Shown here: positions 17,846-28,126 of the stretch, in pieces
Numbering within the stretch: position 1 is the first letter of the stretch
Layout of the letters: each line of letters begins with the position of its first letter
Assembly (NCBI GenBank): GCA_036924855.1
Contig: JBAGRP010000001.1
Coordinates: forward strand, 4,836,001 to 4,900,000
DNA length: 64,000 nt
Direction: 5' to 3'
Source of the DNA: Nitrobacteraceae bacterium AZCC 2146
GTDB taxonomy: Bacteria > Pseudomonadota > Alphaproteobacteria > Rhizobiales > Xanthobacteraceae
The notes under the pieces: model-generated
Told to the model about the DNA's origin: nothing
The model's input: the letters and a program-made list of their open reading frames with translations, nothing else
Database searches by the model: none
Made by a program: the position numbers and the translations under genes

Positions 17846-18967
17846 CTAGGCCAGTGTGAAGGCCTCATGGATCGCCGACTGGACTGCGCCGCCGGTGACG
17901 GCGCCGCCGCCCGCCACGAAGATCCAGTCGCCGAGGACTGCTGCGCCAACGGCGTGCCGCGGCGTCAGCATCGGCGCGTGGCTCTGCCAGCTATCGCTGG
18001 CCGGATCGTAGCTCTCCATCTGGCCGAATACCCGCTCCTGTGTCAGGCGGCCATCGCGCACCACGCCGGATTCGCCGCCCATGGCGAACAGCCGGTCGCG
18101 ATACACCACGAGGCCATGGCCGGAGCGCACGGTCGGCAACGCCGCGCGCAGCTCCCAGGTGTCGCGCTCGGGCAGGTAAACGTGGTGCAGATCGGTATTG
18201 TACTCGAATGTGTTGAAGCGGCCGCCGATCACATGAATCAGGCCGCGATGCGCGACGCAGCCGACATGGTCGCGGGCGCCGGGCAGCGCCTTGCGGGTCT
18301 CCCATTTGTCGGTCTGGGGGTCGTAGACTTCGTGCCAGCCGACGCTGGCGCGTTCCGCGGCCGGCTCCGATGCGCCGCCGATCAGGTGAATCTTTCCGTT
18401 CAGGGCCACCGCAGCGCCGGCGCCGCGCGGGCGCGGCAGCGGTGCGATGCTGTCCCAGCGGTCAGCGGCGATATCATAGGCGTAAGCGTTCTGGTCGGAG
18501 CCGCGGTTCTGCTGCGTGAATCCGCCGAGCGCATAGACCCGTCCGGCGTCGGCTGCGACCGAGACGTGGTTGGCGCCGCGCGGCAGCGGCGCCGCATTCA
18601 GCCATTGATCTGCCGCGGGATCGTAGACGTGATGATAGGGCCGGTCGACGCGGCCTTCGCCATAGCCGCCGACGATATGCATGCGGTCTGCCCAGGCGGT
18701 GGCCCAAGCCATTTCGCTGCGCGGCAGCGGCAACGCCGCGCGGGCCTGCCATCGGCCGAGCGGACCTTTCGGCGCCGGGCTGTCATAGACCCGCTGCGCT
18801 TCCTGGTCCGGCGTCATATGATGCGGTACGCCGCCCTGCAGCTTTGCGAACGGTTCGGGCGAAGGCGGCACCGTGGGCAATGAATGATGCGCGGCGTCCT
18901 GGGCGCGGGCGGCAGTCCCGCTCGCGGCAATAGCTGCAAAACCCTGCACGAATGACCGGCGGTCCAT
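17846..18967 (-). CDS. Exported Kelch-repeat protein (six-bladed propeller)
   Basis: The 373-residue protein starts with a Tat-like signal (MDRRSFVQGFAAIAASGTAA). Six Kelch blades are visible by their hydrophobic-GG motifs: MHIVGGYG, VYALGGFT, IHLIGGAS, IHVIGGRF, LFAMGGES and IFVAGGGA. Each is followed by a DPATD-W or similar strand, with W-RA-ALP-xR in between. Six blades recall galactose oxidase and the sialate epimerase NanM, but no catalytic residues can be pinned here. It stands alone between a terminator region and a palindromic repeat. Confidence 0.8.
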   Translation of the reverse strand: MDRRSFVQGFAAIAASGTAARAQDAAHHSLPTVPPSPEPFAKLQGGVPHHMTPDQEAQRVYDSPAPKGPLGRWQARAALPLPRSEMAWATAWADRMHIVGGYGEGRVDRPYHHVYDPAADQWLNAAPLPRGANHVSVAADAGRVYALGGFTQQNRGSDQNAYAYDIAADRWDSIAPLPRPRGAGAAVALNGKIHLIGGASEPAAERASVGWHEVYDPQTDKWETRKALPGARDHVGCVAHRGLIHVIGGRFNTFEYNTDLHHVYLPERDTWELRAALPTVRSGHGLVVYRDRLFAMGGESGVVRDGRLTQERVFGQMESYDPASDSWQSHAPMLTPRHAVGAAVLGDWIFVAGGGAVTGGAVQSAIHEAFTLA

Positions 18968-19000
18968 CTTCGCAGTGCTCCTCCCGGCTCAGCCTTTCTT

Positions 19001-19119
19001 CGTCATTGCGAGCCAACGGGTCGGCGTAAAGCGCCGCCCGATGACGGGCTCTGCGAAGCAATCCAGAAACAACAAAGAAAGACTGGATTGCTTCGTCGCA
19101 AGGGCTCCTCGCAATGACG
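19001..19119. repeat. Dispersed palindromic repeat, family B
   Basis: Starts cgtcattgcgag, ends ctcgcaatgacg, with gcaatccag and ctggattgcttcg inside. It lies between the Kelch gene start and the acs stop codon, on the upstream side of the one and the 3' side of the other. Confidence 0.75.
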
Positions 19120-19141
19120 AGGTGTGTGCTTGCGGGTCTTG

Positions 19142-21091
<1,950 letters not shown>

Positions 21092-21491
21092 CGTTCCCTC
21101 CACCACCGTGCGACCGCTGCCACGACTTCGCCGCAAGCCGGTTCTCGTTGTTGCCGCGATTATGCGTCGGCGCGGGATAGCCGGACAAGCCGGGAGTGCC
21201 TAGGCCTTTTGTAGGTCTGCGGCGCGATCTGAAGCTGGCTTTGGGCGGGTAGAAGCTTCCGGGAATGCACCCCTGCCGCGATCACGATCGCGTTTTACGC
21301 GGGCCGAAAACCTCGCAATGCAGCTATTCGCGGCCAAAACCGGTAACCAGTAACCGTAATTTAAGGACTCCGGACTCGCAATGGCCGCCATAACCCCCTA
21401 AATGGCCCCGTCGAGCCCCGGCGCAGCTGCCGGTACCAGAAACCGGTTGCCGATATTACCAGAGGCAAGGCCGCGCGAGGCATACAACGCC
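21092..21491. other. Intergenic region between acs and topoisomerase IB
   Basis: These 400 bp separate divergent genes and must hold both promoters. I see a short perfect hairpin (CGCGAT-cacg-ATCGCG near 21280) without a T-run and a small A/T-rich patch near 21355-21370. If topoisomerase IB starts at the ATG at 21402, the region is shorter. I see no gene or RNA here. Confidence 0.5.
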
Positions 21492-22598
21492 ATGATGGAA
21501 CAGCAGAATTTTGCGCCTACGCGGGCAAAGTCCGCCGGTTCCGTCGTTATGATGCCGCGTGGGTTGAAAACCAGCCCCGGCAGCGTCGAGTTCCTCGCCC
21601 GCGAGCTCGGCCTCAAGCTCGGCGACCAGAGCGAGCTGACCATCCGCCGGCTCAAGCGCGGCAAGTCCTATTCTTTCGTTCGCGCCAACGGCACGGCCAT
21701 TCGCCATGTCGGTACCATCAGGCGGCTGAATTCGATGGCGGTGCCGCCGGCCTATGCCGAGGTCCGCTATGCCGTCGATCCCGCGTCGCATCTGCAGGCC
21801 GTCGGCCGCGATGCCGCCGGCCGGCTGCAATACCGCTATCATTCGGACTGGGAAAAGGTTCGCGAGCAGCGCAAGGCGCATCGGTTGGCGCGGCTGGTCG
21901 GCGCCTTGCCGAAAATCCGCCGCAACGTGTCGCAGATCCTCTCCGGTGACGCACCGACCCGGGAATTTGCGCTGGCCGCCGTGATCGAACTGATCGCGCG
22001 CACGGCGATCCGCCCCGGCAACGAATCCTACATGAAGCTGAACGGCACCCGCGGTGCCACCACGCTGCTGAAGTCCAACGTGCTGCTCGAAGACGATTCT
22101 CTCGTGCTGACCTTCAAGGCCAAGGGCGGCAAGGCGGTTCGCAAGGAATGCGACGCCGCCAAGCTGGTCCGCGCCATCGGCATTTTGCGCACGGTGCCGG
22201 GCAAGCGCATGTTCCAGTACAAGGACGATGCTGGTCGTGCCCGCAACGTCAACACCGCGGCCGTCAACGCGTTTCTGCGCGAGATCGCCGGCATCAAGAT
22301 ATCGCTGAAGGATTTTCGCACCCTGATGGCCTCGGCCGTGGTGCTGGAATCGCTGTCGCGGATTTCGCCGGCCGAAAGTGCGCGCGGCCGTCGCAAGCAG
22401 GTGCTCGATGCGGTTCGCTCCGCTGCCGATGAACTGTCGAACACCCCGGCGATCTGCCGCAAGAGCTATGTGCACGACACCATCGTCACCGCGTTTGAAG
22501 ACGGCATTCTCGAGCGTTTCGCCGCCACCATGACCGGCTATCGTTCGCAGTCAAAGCGCGAGCAGCTGCTGGCGCAGGTGGTTGCCGCGGCGGGTTGA
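21492..22598 (+). CDS. DNA topoisomerase IB
   Basis: The 368-residue protein is a bacterial type IB topoisomerase (poxvirus-like). It relaxes supercoils through a 3'-phosphotyrosyl intermediate. Visible are the N-terminal domain (RGKSYSFVRANGTAI, DPASHLQAVGRDAAGRLQYR), the catalytic-core pieces RPGNESYMKLNGTRGATTL and FQYKDDAGRARNVNTAAVN, and the active-site Tyr in CRKSYVHDTIV. ATG 21492 (a double ATG) is my choice; a longer form from 21402 is possible, since there is no strong ribosome site at either. Confidence 0.88.
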   Translation: MMEQQNFAPTRAKSAGSVVMMPRGLKTSPGSVEFLARELGLKLGDQSELTIRRLKRGKSYSFVRANGTAIRHVGTIRRLNSMAVPPAYAEVRYAVDPASHLQAVGRDAAGRLQYRYHSDWEKVREQRKAHRLARLVGALPKIRRNVSQILSGDAPTREFALAAVIELIARTAIRPGNESYMKLNGTRGATTLLKSNVLLEDDSLVLTFKAKGGKAVRKECDAAKLVRAIGILRTVPGKRMFQYKDDAGRARNVNTAAVNAFLREIAGIKISLKDFRTLMASAVVLESLSRISPAESARGRRKQVLDAVRSAADELSNTPAICRKSYVHDTIVTAFEDGILERFAATMTGYRSQSKREQLLAQVVAAAG

Positions 22599-22609
22599 TC
22601 TCGGCTTTG

Positions 22610-22714
22610 TCCTCATCCTGAGGAGCGGCGTTCTTACGCCGCGTCTCGAAGGATGGCCACGCACCATTCATGGTTCAAGACGCGCGCGAAGTTGCGCGCT
22701 CCTCACCATGAGGC
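22610..22714. repeat. Dispersed repeat of a third type
   Basis: It begins cctcatcctgaggagcg, then has cgcgtctcgaaggatgg, ggttcaagacgcgcg and gcgctcctcaccatgagg. The outer arms (cctcat… / …atgagg) and the middle (gtctcgaa / ttcaagac) are inversely repeated. Such units are scattered in Bradyrhizobium genomes in my recollection. It lies between the convergent topoisomerase and methyltransferase genes. Confidence 0.6.
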
Positions 22715-22739
22715 GGAGTTTCGTTGCAGGCAAAACGAA

Positions 22740-23420
22740 CTACGCCAGCACCCAAACCGCGGTGAGCTTGATGTCGGCATCCTCCAGATCGCGCGAGACC
22801 GGTACCTGGTACTCAGCAATTTTGTGTAAGCGATCTTTTGGCAAAAAGCTGCGGCCGGGGTCCCCGATCAGCACCGTCGCGCCTTGCGCGGCTTTCGCAC
22901 TCAGGAAGTTGAAGGCCCGTTCGGCCGTGTCGCGCTCGTAAAAGATGTCTCCGGCCAGAACCGCTTCGGCCGCCGGCGCCGCGAACCCGGCAAGCAGGTC
23001 GCCGCCGCAAACTTCGATCACCACTTTGTTTTCGTGCGCATTCAGCGTGATCGCCGTGCGCGCAAACGCATCGATGTCAAAGGCGACGACACGGGTGGCG
23101 CCGGCTCTCGCTGCGGCGATGGCGACCACGCCCGACCCCGAGGCGAGATCAATGACGACTTTTCCAGCGACGTTCGCGGGGTGATCGAGAATATAGCGCG
23201 CCAGTGCCTGGCCGCCTGCCCATGCAAAGGCCCAGAACGGCGGCGGCAGGCCGATCTCGTTGATCTCGTCTTCGGTCTTGGTCCACAGCGGCACGGCCTC
23301 GTCGGCGACGTGCAGCAGGATCTCCGGCACCAGCGGCACCGGCAGCAACAGAGTGTTGGCGATGATGAAGGCCGTCGGATCGCCGACGGCCGCTGGCTTA
23401 GCCGCGTCTGCGACGTTCAC
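22740..23420 (-). CDS. Class I SAM methyltransferase, ETF-beta lysine methyltransferase-like
   Basis: The 226-residue Rossmann methyltransferase has motif I VIDLASGSGVVAIAAARAGA, the acidic VVAFDID after strand 2 and a post-I GGDLL segment. The N-terminal LWTKTEDEINEIGLPPPFWA and the WAGGQALARYIL stretch are typical of the METTL20/ETFBKMT branch, which methylates lysines of electron-transfer flavoprotein beta. Specificity is inferred from the family. It is co-directional with the EVE-domain gene 31 bp away. Confidence 0.75.
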   Translation of the reverse strand: MNVADAAKPAAVGDPTAFIIANTLLLPVPLVPEILLHVADEAVPLWTKTEDEINEIGLPPPFWAFAWAGGQALARYILDHPANVAGKVVIDLASGSGVVAIAAARAGATRVVAFDIDAFARTAITLNAHENKVVIEVCGGDLLAGFAAPAAEAVLAGDIFYERDTAERAFNFLSAKAAQGATVLIGDPGRSFLPKDRLHKIAEYQVPVSRDLEDADIKLTAVWVLA

Positions 23421-23451
23421 TGTGAGCGAAGGAGCGTGCGGGATCGCACGC

Positions 23452-23880
23452 TCACATCCCGCCCATCTTGCAGACGATCTTCCATTCCTCCGCCGTCACC
23501 GGCTGCACCGACAGCCGCGAATATTTCAGCAGCGCCATCTCGGCGAGGCTCGGCTCGGCTTTCACGGCGATCAGCGTCACCGGCTTCTTCAGCGGCTTGT
23601 CGGCCTTGATGTCGACGCAGACGAACTTTGCGGATTCATCGGTCGGGTCGGGGTAGTGCTCCCGGATGATCTCGACGATGCCGACGATCTCCTTGCCTTC
23701 GTTGGAATGATAGAAGAACGCGCGGTCGCCCTTCTTCATCTTGATCATGTTGAGCTTTGCGGTGTGGTTGCGCACGCCGGTCCAGGCTTCGCCCCTGGCG
23801 CCCTTTGCGACCTGCTGATCCCACGACCACGTCGAGGGCTCCGATTTCACCAGCCAGTATCCGGGGGTTTTCGGCGCCAT
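23452..23880 (-). CDS. EVE-domain protein
   Basis: The 142-residue single-domain protein starts YWLVKSEPSTWSWDQQVAKG and carries WTGVRNHTAKLNMIKMKKGD and AFFYHSN. These are hallmarks of the EVE fold (PUA-like, thymocyte nuclear protein 1 family) that reads modified nucleotides. It is chromosomal and sits next to gpsA (2-bp gap), not in a defence cluster. The exact ligand is unknown. Confidence 0.88.
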   Translation of the reverse strand: MAPKTPGYWLVKSEPSTWSWDQQVAKGARGEAWTGVRNHTAKLNMIKMKKGDRAFFYHSNEGKEIVGIVEIIREHYPDPTDESAKFVCVDIKADKPLKKPVTLIAVKAEPSLAEMALLKYSRLSVQPVTAEEWKIVCKMGGM

Positions 23881-23882
23881 CT

Positions 23883-24863
23883 CTATCCCTCTGCCTTGAA
23901 CGGCCGCGTCAGCAGGCCTTCGATTGCCTGATCAATCGTCGCGGCGCCGCTGAGAATGGCCGCGACCGCGCGTGCGACGGGCATGTCGACGCCCTTTGAC
24001 GCGGCGAGTTCGACCAGCACCGGCGCGGTGAATTCGCCTTCGGCGAGCTTGTTGCGTGCCGGTTGCTCGCCGCGGCCAAGCGCTGCGCCGAGCGAAAAAT
24101 TCCGCGACTGCGCGCTGGAGCAGCTCAGGATCAGGTCGCCCAAGCCCGACAGGCCGGACAGCGTCTCGTTGCGCGCGCCGCAGGCGCGGCCGAGCCGCAG
24201 CAATTCGCTGAATCCCCGCGTGGTCAGCGCCGCCAGCGCCGAGGCGCCGAGCTGCTTGCCGGCGACGATGCCGGCCGCGATCGCCAGCACGTTCTTGGCA
24301 GCGCCGCCGATCTCGACACCGCGCACGTCGGTGGAGTGATAGGGCCGGAATGTCGCCGAGCCCAGCGCATGCACCAGCGCACTTGCCAGCGTTTCATCCG
24401 ATGTCGCCAGCGTCACGGCGGTTGGAAGTCCGCGCGCGACATCGTCGGCGAAGCTCGGGCCGGACAGGATCGCCGGCACAGCCTTTGCCGCGGCTTCGGC
24501 AATCACCTCAGTCATGAATTGATGGGTGCCGCGCTCGATGCCTTTGGCGCAGGCGACGATCGGCGTCGCGTCGCTGAGATGCGGTGCCAGCGCGGTGACT
24601 GCCGCGCGGAGATTCTGCGCAGGCGTTGCAAGAAGAATGATGTCGGCGCGACCGGCCAGCACGAGGTCGTCGGTGACCTTGATGTTCGACTCCAGCGGCA
24701 CGCCGGGCAGTCGCGGGCTTTCGCGCGTTGCGTCCATGGTAGCGGCAGTCGCGGCGCTGCGCGCATAGAGCACCACGTCGCGGCCGGCACGCGCGGCGAC
24801 GCTGGCGAGCGACGTGCCCCAGGCTCCTGCGCCGATCACCGTGACTGAAGTGTAGTTCGCCAT
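23883..24863 (-). CDS. gpsA: Glycerol-3-phosphate dehydrogenase [NAD(P)+]
   Basis: The 326-residue cytosolic enzyme makes sn-glycerol 3-phosphate for phospholipid synthesis. The N-terminal dinucleotide motif [46 protein letters not shown] and the [14 protein letters not shown] region around the active-site lysine are all present. It lies 9 bp downstream of tsaD and directly upstream of the EVE gene, suggesting a tsaD-gpsA-EVE operon. Confidence 0.95.
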   Translation of the reverse strand: MANYTSVTVIGAGAWGTSLASVAARAGRDVVLYARSAATAATMDATRESPRLPGVPLESNIKVTDDLVLAGRADIILLATPAQNLRAAVTALAPHLSDATPIVACAKGIERGTHQFMTEVIAEAAAKAVPAILSGPSFADDVARGLPTAVTLATSDETLASALVHALGSATFRPYHSTDVRGVEIGGAAKNVLAIAAGIVAGKQLGASALAALTTRGFSELLRLGRACGARNETLSGLSGLGDLILSCSSAQSRNFSLGAALGRGEQPARNKLAEGEFTAPVLVELAASKGVDMPVARAVAAILSGAATIDQAIEGLLTRPFKAEG

Positions 24864-24872
24864 GACGTCGTC

Positions 24873-25946
24873 CTAGAACGCAGCGCGGGTTTTGGCGAAG
24901 CCGGCCGGCGCCGTCGCATCGGCATCCAGCAGCCAGCGCGCCCGCGGTGGCGCTTCCATGGTGTCGGTCAGTCCCAGCGCCAAGCGCTCGGCGCCGGCCC
25001 AGGCGATCATCGCGCCGTTGTCGGTGCACAATGCCGGCGGCGGAATGATCAGCGTGGTCTGCGCCTTGGCGGCGACCGCCTGCAGCGCGCCGCGGATCGC
25101 CTGATTGGAGGCGACGCCGCCGGCTGCGACCAAGGCGCGGGGCGCGCCGAACTGTTCCTGAAACAGCCTCAGCCCGACGCTGAGCCGGTCCGCAGTGGAT
25201 TCCAGCACCGCGGCCTGGAAGCTGGCGCAGAGATCGCTGATGTCCTGCGGCTCCAGCGGCGCGATCCGGCTCGCTTCGTTGCGCACCGCAGTTTTCAATC
25301 CCGACAGCGAGAAATTGGCATCGGGACGGCCCAGCATCGGCCGCGGAAACGCAAAGCGCTTCGGATCGCCGCCGGCTGCGGCGCGCTCGACCTGCGGGCC
25401 GCCGGGATAGGGCAGGCCCAGCATTTTGGCGACTTTGTCGAAGGCCTCGCCCATGGCGTCATCGACGGTGGTGCCGAGCCGGACATATTGGCCGACGCCG
25501 ATCACCGCGACGATCTGGGTATGGCCGCCGGAGGCCAGGAACAGGCAATAGGGAAACGCCAGCGGGCAGCTCAGCCGCGGCGTCAGCGCGTGGGCTTCGA
25601 GATGGTTGACCGCGATCAGCGGGGTGTCGTGCACCATGGCGATGGCCTTGGCGGTGGTCAGGCCGACAATGACGCCGCCGATCAGGCCGGGGCCGGCCGC
25701 CGCTGCAACGCCGGTCAGCTGCGCAAAATTGACGTCGGCCTCCTGCATGGCGCGGCGAACGATGCCGTCGAGCAGGTCGACATGGGCGCGCGCGGCGATC
25801 TCCGGCACCACGCCGCCAAAGGGCGCGTGGTCGTCGATCTGCGAATGCACGATGTTGGAGAGGATCCTGCCGCTGCCGTCGGGCTGGCGCTCGATCACGG
25901 CGGCTGCGGTCTCGTCGCAGGTCGTCTCGATCCCCAGCACCAGCAT
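24873..25946 (-). CDS. tsaD: tRNA N6-threonylcarbamoyladenosine transferase subunit TsaD
   Basis: The 357-residue protein of the ASKHA fold transfers threonylcarbamoyl to A37 of ANN-decoding tRNAs together with TsaB and TsaE. It starts [17 protein letters not shown]; the metal-binding [12 protein letters not shown] with its H-x3-H, SGGHTQIV and the C-terminal [12 protein letters not shown] are intact. The start at ATG 25946 is set by the conserved first strand; 31 residues of open frame upstream are not part of the family. It is divergent from hemD with 132 bp between, which must hold both promoters. Confidence 0.95.
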   Translation of the reverse strand: MLVLGIETTCDETAAAVIERQPDGSGRILSNIVHSQIDDHAPFGGVVPEIAARAHVDLLDGIVRRAMQEADVNFAQLTGVAAAAGPGLIGGVIVGLTTAKAIAMVHDTPLIAVNHLEAHALTPRLSCPLAFPYCLFLASGGHTQIVAVIGVGQYVRLGTTVDDAMGEAFDKVAKMLGLPYPGGPQVERAAAGGDPKRFAFPRPMLGRPDANFSLSGLKTAVRNEASRIAPLEPQDISDLCASFQAAVLESTADRLSVGLRLFQEQFGAPRALVAAGGVASNQAIRGALQAVAAKAQTTLIIPPPALCTDNGAMIAWAGAERLALGLTDTMEAPPRARWLLDADATAPAGFAKTRAAF

Positions 25947-26078
25947 CGGTTCGTCGGTCTGCAATTTCAGTCCTTGCGTTATCGGCCAAAGCCGGGCTCT
26001 TCCTGCCCCGGCGTAGCATTGCGGGGTTGCCACGTGCAATCACCCGTTGCCGCGCAGGCGATCCATAGAGAGCTCAGC

Positions 26079-26825
26079 ATGGCCATTCTCGTCACCCGCC
26101 CGCAGCCGGACAACGACACCACCGCTGCAGCCTTGCGGGCGAAGGGTCTTGAGGTGCTGCCGGCGCCGATGCTGCGCTTCGAGAAGGTGATGTTTCAGGA
26201 CGATGCGGACGCGCATTACGGCGCGGTGATCGTCACATCAGCCAATGCGCTGCGCGCCATCGACGGTCAGCCGGTCAAGGACAGCCTGCTCAGGCTGCCG
26301 CTGTTCGCGGTCGGCGAGCGCACCGCCGAGGCCGCGCGCGAGATAGGCTTCAGCAACGTGATCTCGGCCGATGGCGACGCCACCGCGCTGCGCGAGCTGA
26401 TGGTCGAGAGCGTCAAGGCGAAGACGCTGAAGAAGACCAGCACGCTGCTCTACCTCGCCGGCGCCGATCTGGCCCGCGACCTCGCCGGTGAACTGGGCGA
26501 ACGCGGCTTCAATGTCGTCACCCACACCACCTACCGGATGGCGCCGGTGGTCGACTTGCCTCGTGAGGTCAGCGCCGCCTTTGCGGCTGGCCGCATCGAG
26601 GCGGTGCTGCATTATTCGCGGCGCAGCGCCCGGGCATTTTTCGATGCGGCAGGCCTGGCCGGCGTCGAAATCTCCGCTTTGGCGGTCCCGCACTGTTGCC
26701 TGTCGGACTCGGTGGCGTCCGTTGCCCGCGACGCCGGGGCGACGCAGGTGATGGTGGCGCGGTCGCCGGACGAAAATGCCCTGCTCGCGGCGCTGGACCG
26801 TGCCATCGCGCCCTTGTCGCGTTAA
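26079..26825 (+). CDS. hemD: Uroporphyrinogen-III synthase
   Basis: The 248-residue enzyme closes and inverts ring D of hydroxymethylbilane to give uroporphyrinogen III. It begins MAILVTRPQPDNDTTAAALR and contains the typical two-domain markers AVIVTSANALRAI, LLYLAGADLARDLAGEL and VLHYSRRSARAFFD. HemD is poorly conserved, but these fit well. GAGAG precedes the ATG. It heads an operon with the Mic60-like and hemY genes. hemC, often its upstream partner in related orders, is not in the window. Confidence 0.9.
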   Translation: MAILVTRPQPDNDTTAAALRAKGLEVLPAPMLRFEKVMFQDDADAHYGAVIVTSANALRAIDGQPVKDSLLRLPLFAVGERTAEAAREIGFSNVISADGDATALRELMVESVKAKTLKKTSTLLYLAGADLARDLAGELGERGFNVVTHTTYRMAPVVDLPREVSAAFAAGRIEAVLHYSRRSARAFFDAAGLAGVEISALAVPHCCLSDSVASVARDAGATQVMVARSPDENALLAALDRAIAPLSR

Positions 26826-26895
26826 GGCCGTTATCGCGGTAAGAGAGGGCGCCGAATCCCGCCGGGTTCGCGCCGCAGGACGAGGAACTTTGGCG

Positions 26896-28119
26896 ATGGT
26901 CGATGACAGGCCCGACGACACTGGACCGTCACCGGAATTGGGCCGGCCCAGGCGGGCGCCGCCGACCATCGAACTCCAGGCCACTGAAGTGACGACCGAA
27001 ACCGTCGGAACTGGCGCCGATACCGCTGCTGCCCAAGAATCTCAAGAACCTGCGGCATCCGGCGAGCCGGCTCCCGAGGCCCCGGTGCCACCCGATCCCA
27101 AGTCGCACTCCAAGCCGCACTCCGAGCCGCGCGCGCCGCGGTCCTCGCCACTGATCTCGGCGGGCACCGGCGCTGTCGCCGCTGCCTTGGTGGTAGGTGC
27201 CGCCTGGCTGGCGGGTTGGCCCGGCTCGCCTGCGCCGGAACCGGCAACCCAGGCCGACACGTCCGCGATCGATGCGCTCAGTGCGCGCGTCGCGCGGGTG
27301 GAATCCAGGGCTGCCACGCCGCCGGCTGCATCCTCATCCGCGACGCCTGATCCCGCGATCGCGGCCCGCCTCGACACGCTGGAAAAATCCCTGGCATCGC
27401 TGCGCAGCGATCTGGCTTCGGCAAAAAGCCAGTCCGAGCGCGCCGCAGCCGCAGTGAACGATCTCAAATCCGTGCCGCGCGACAATGCTGTGCCGGTCGA
27501 TCTCGCGCCGATCAACGAGCGCCTGGCCCAGGTCGAACGCGCCGCCGGTGCGCTGAAGACCGAAGCCGCGCAGCAGAGCGCAAAACCGGCCGACGACAAG
27601 CCGTTGCGCCGCGTCGTCGCCGCGTCCCTGCTCGATACGACGGTGCGGCAGGGAGAGCCCTATGCCGCCGCTCTGACCGCGGCGAAGCCGCTCGCCGTTG
27701 ACGCCAATGGGCTGAAACCGCTCGATGCGTTCGCCGCCTCCGGCGTGCCGAATGCGGCCGCCCTCAGCCGCGATCTGCTGGCGCTGCTGCCGAAGCTCGC
27801 GCCGGCGCCGGAAACCGCCGCGACCACCGGCACCGGCATCGTCGATCGCCTGCAGGCCGGCGCGGCCAGGCTCATTCGCATCGAGCGCACCGACGCCGTC
27901 GCCGGCGACAACCGCAGCGCGGTGGCGTCACGCGCGGCCGCGGCCGCACGCCGTAACGATATTGTCGAAGCGAAGCGCGAACTCTCCACGCTGGCGTCGG
28001 CCGATCGCGCCGCGGTGCAGCCCTGGATCGACCGGGTCGACGCGCGCGACGCCGCACTCGCCGCCTCCCGTCAATTCGCAGCCGACGCGATGGCGGCGCT
28101 CTCCAAACCGGCGCCATAG
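26896..28119 (+). CDS. Mitofilin (Mic60)-like inner membrane protein
   Basis: The 407-residue protein has an acidic, proline-rich N-terminal part (1-85), one membrane span at about 86-107 (LISAGTGAVAAALVVGAAWLA), a coiled-coil region at about 125-225 (ARLDTLEKSLASLRSDLASA) and an Ala-rich helical C-terminus that ends in DRVDARDAALAASRQFAADA. This layout and the place between hemD and hemY fit the alphaproteobacterial COG4223/mitofilin family, homologous to mitochondrial Mic60, which shapes inner membranes. GAGGAAC precedes the ATG. The sequence is poorly conserved, so the name rests on architecture and context. Confidence 0.75.
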   Translation: MVDDRPDDTGPSPELGRPRRAPPTIELQATEVTTETVGTGADTAAAQESQEPAASGEPAPEAPVPPDPKSHSKPHSEPRAPRSSPLISAGTGAVAAALVVGAAWLAGWPGSPAPEPATQADTSAIDALSARVARVESRAATPPAASSSATPDPAIAARLDTLEKSLASLRSDLASAKSQSERAAAAVNDLKSVPRDNAVPVDLAPINERLAQVERAAGALKTEAAQQSAKPADDKPLRRVVAASLLDTTVRQGEPYAAALTAAKPLAVDANGLKPLDAFAASGVPNAAALSRDLLALLPKLAPAPETAATTGTGIVDRLQAGAARLIRIERTDAVAGDNRSAVASRAAAAARRNDIVEAKRELSTLASADRAAVQPWIDRVDARDAALAASRQFAADAMAALSKPAP

Positions 28120-28126
28120 GATTCCG

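Noticed and set aside
17572..17949. N-terminal extension of the L,D-transpeptidase
   Set aside because: The open frame continues upstream, but the signal peptide and GGAGG site place the start at 17571.
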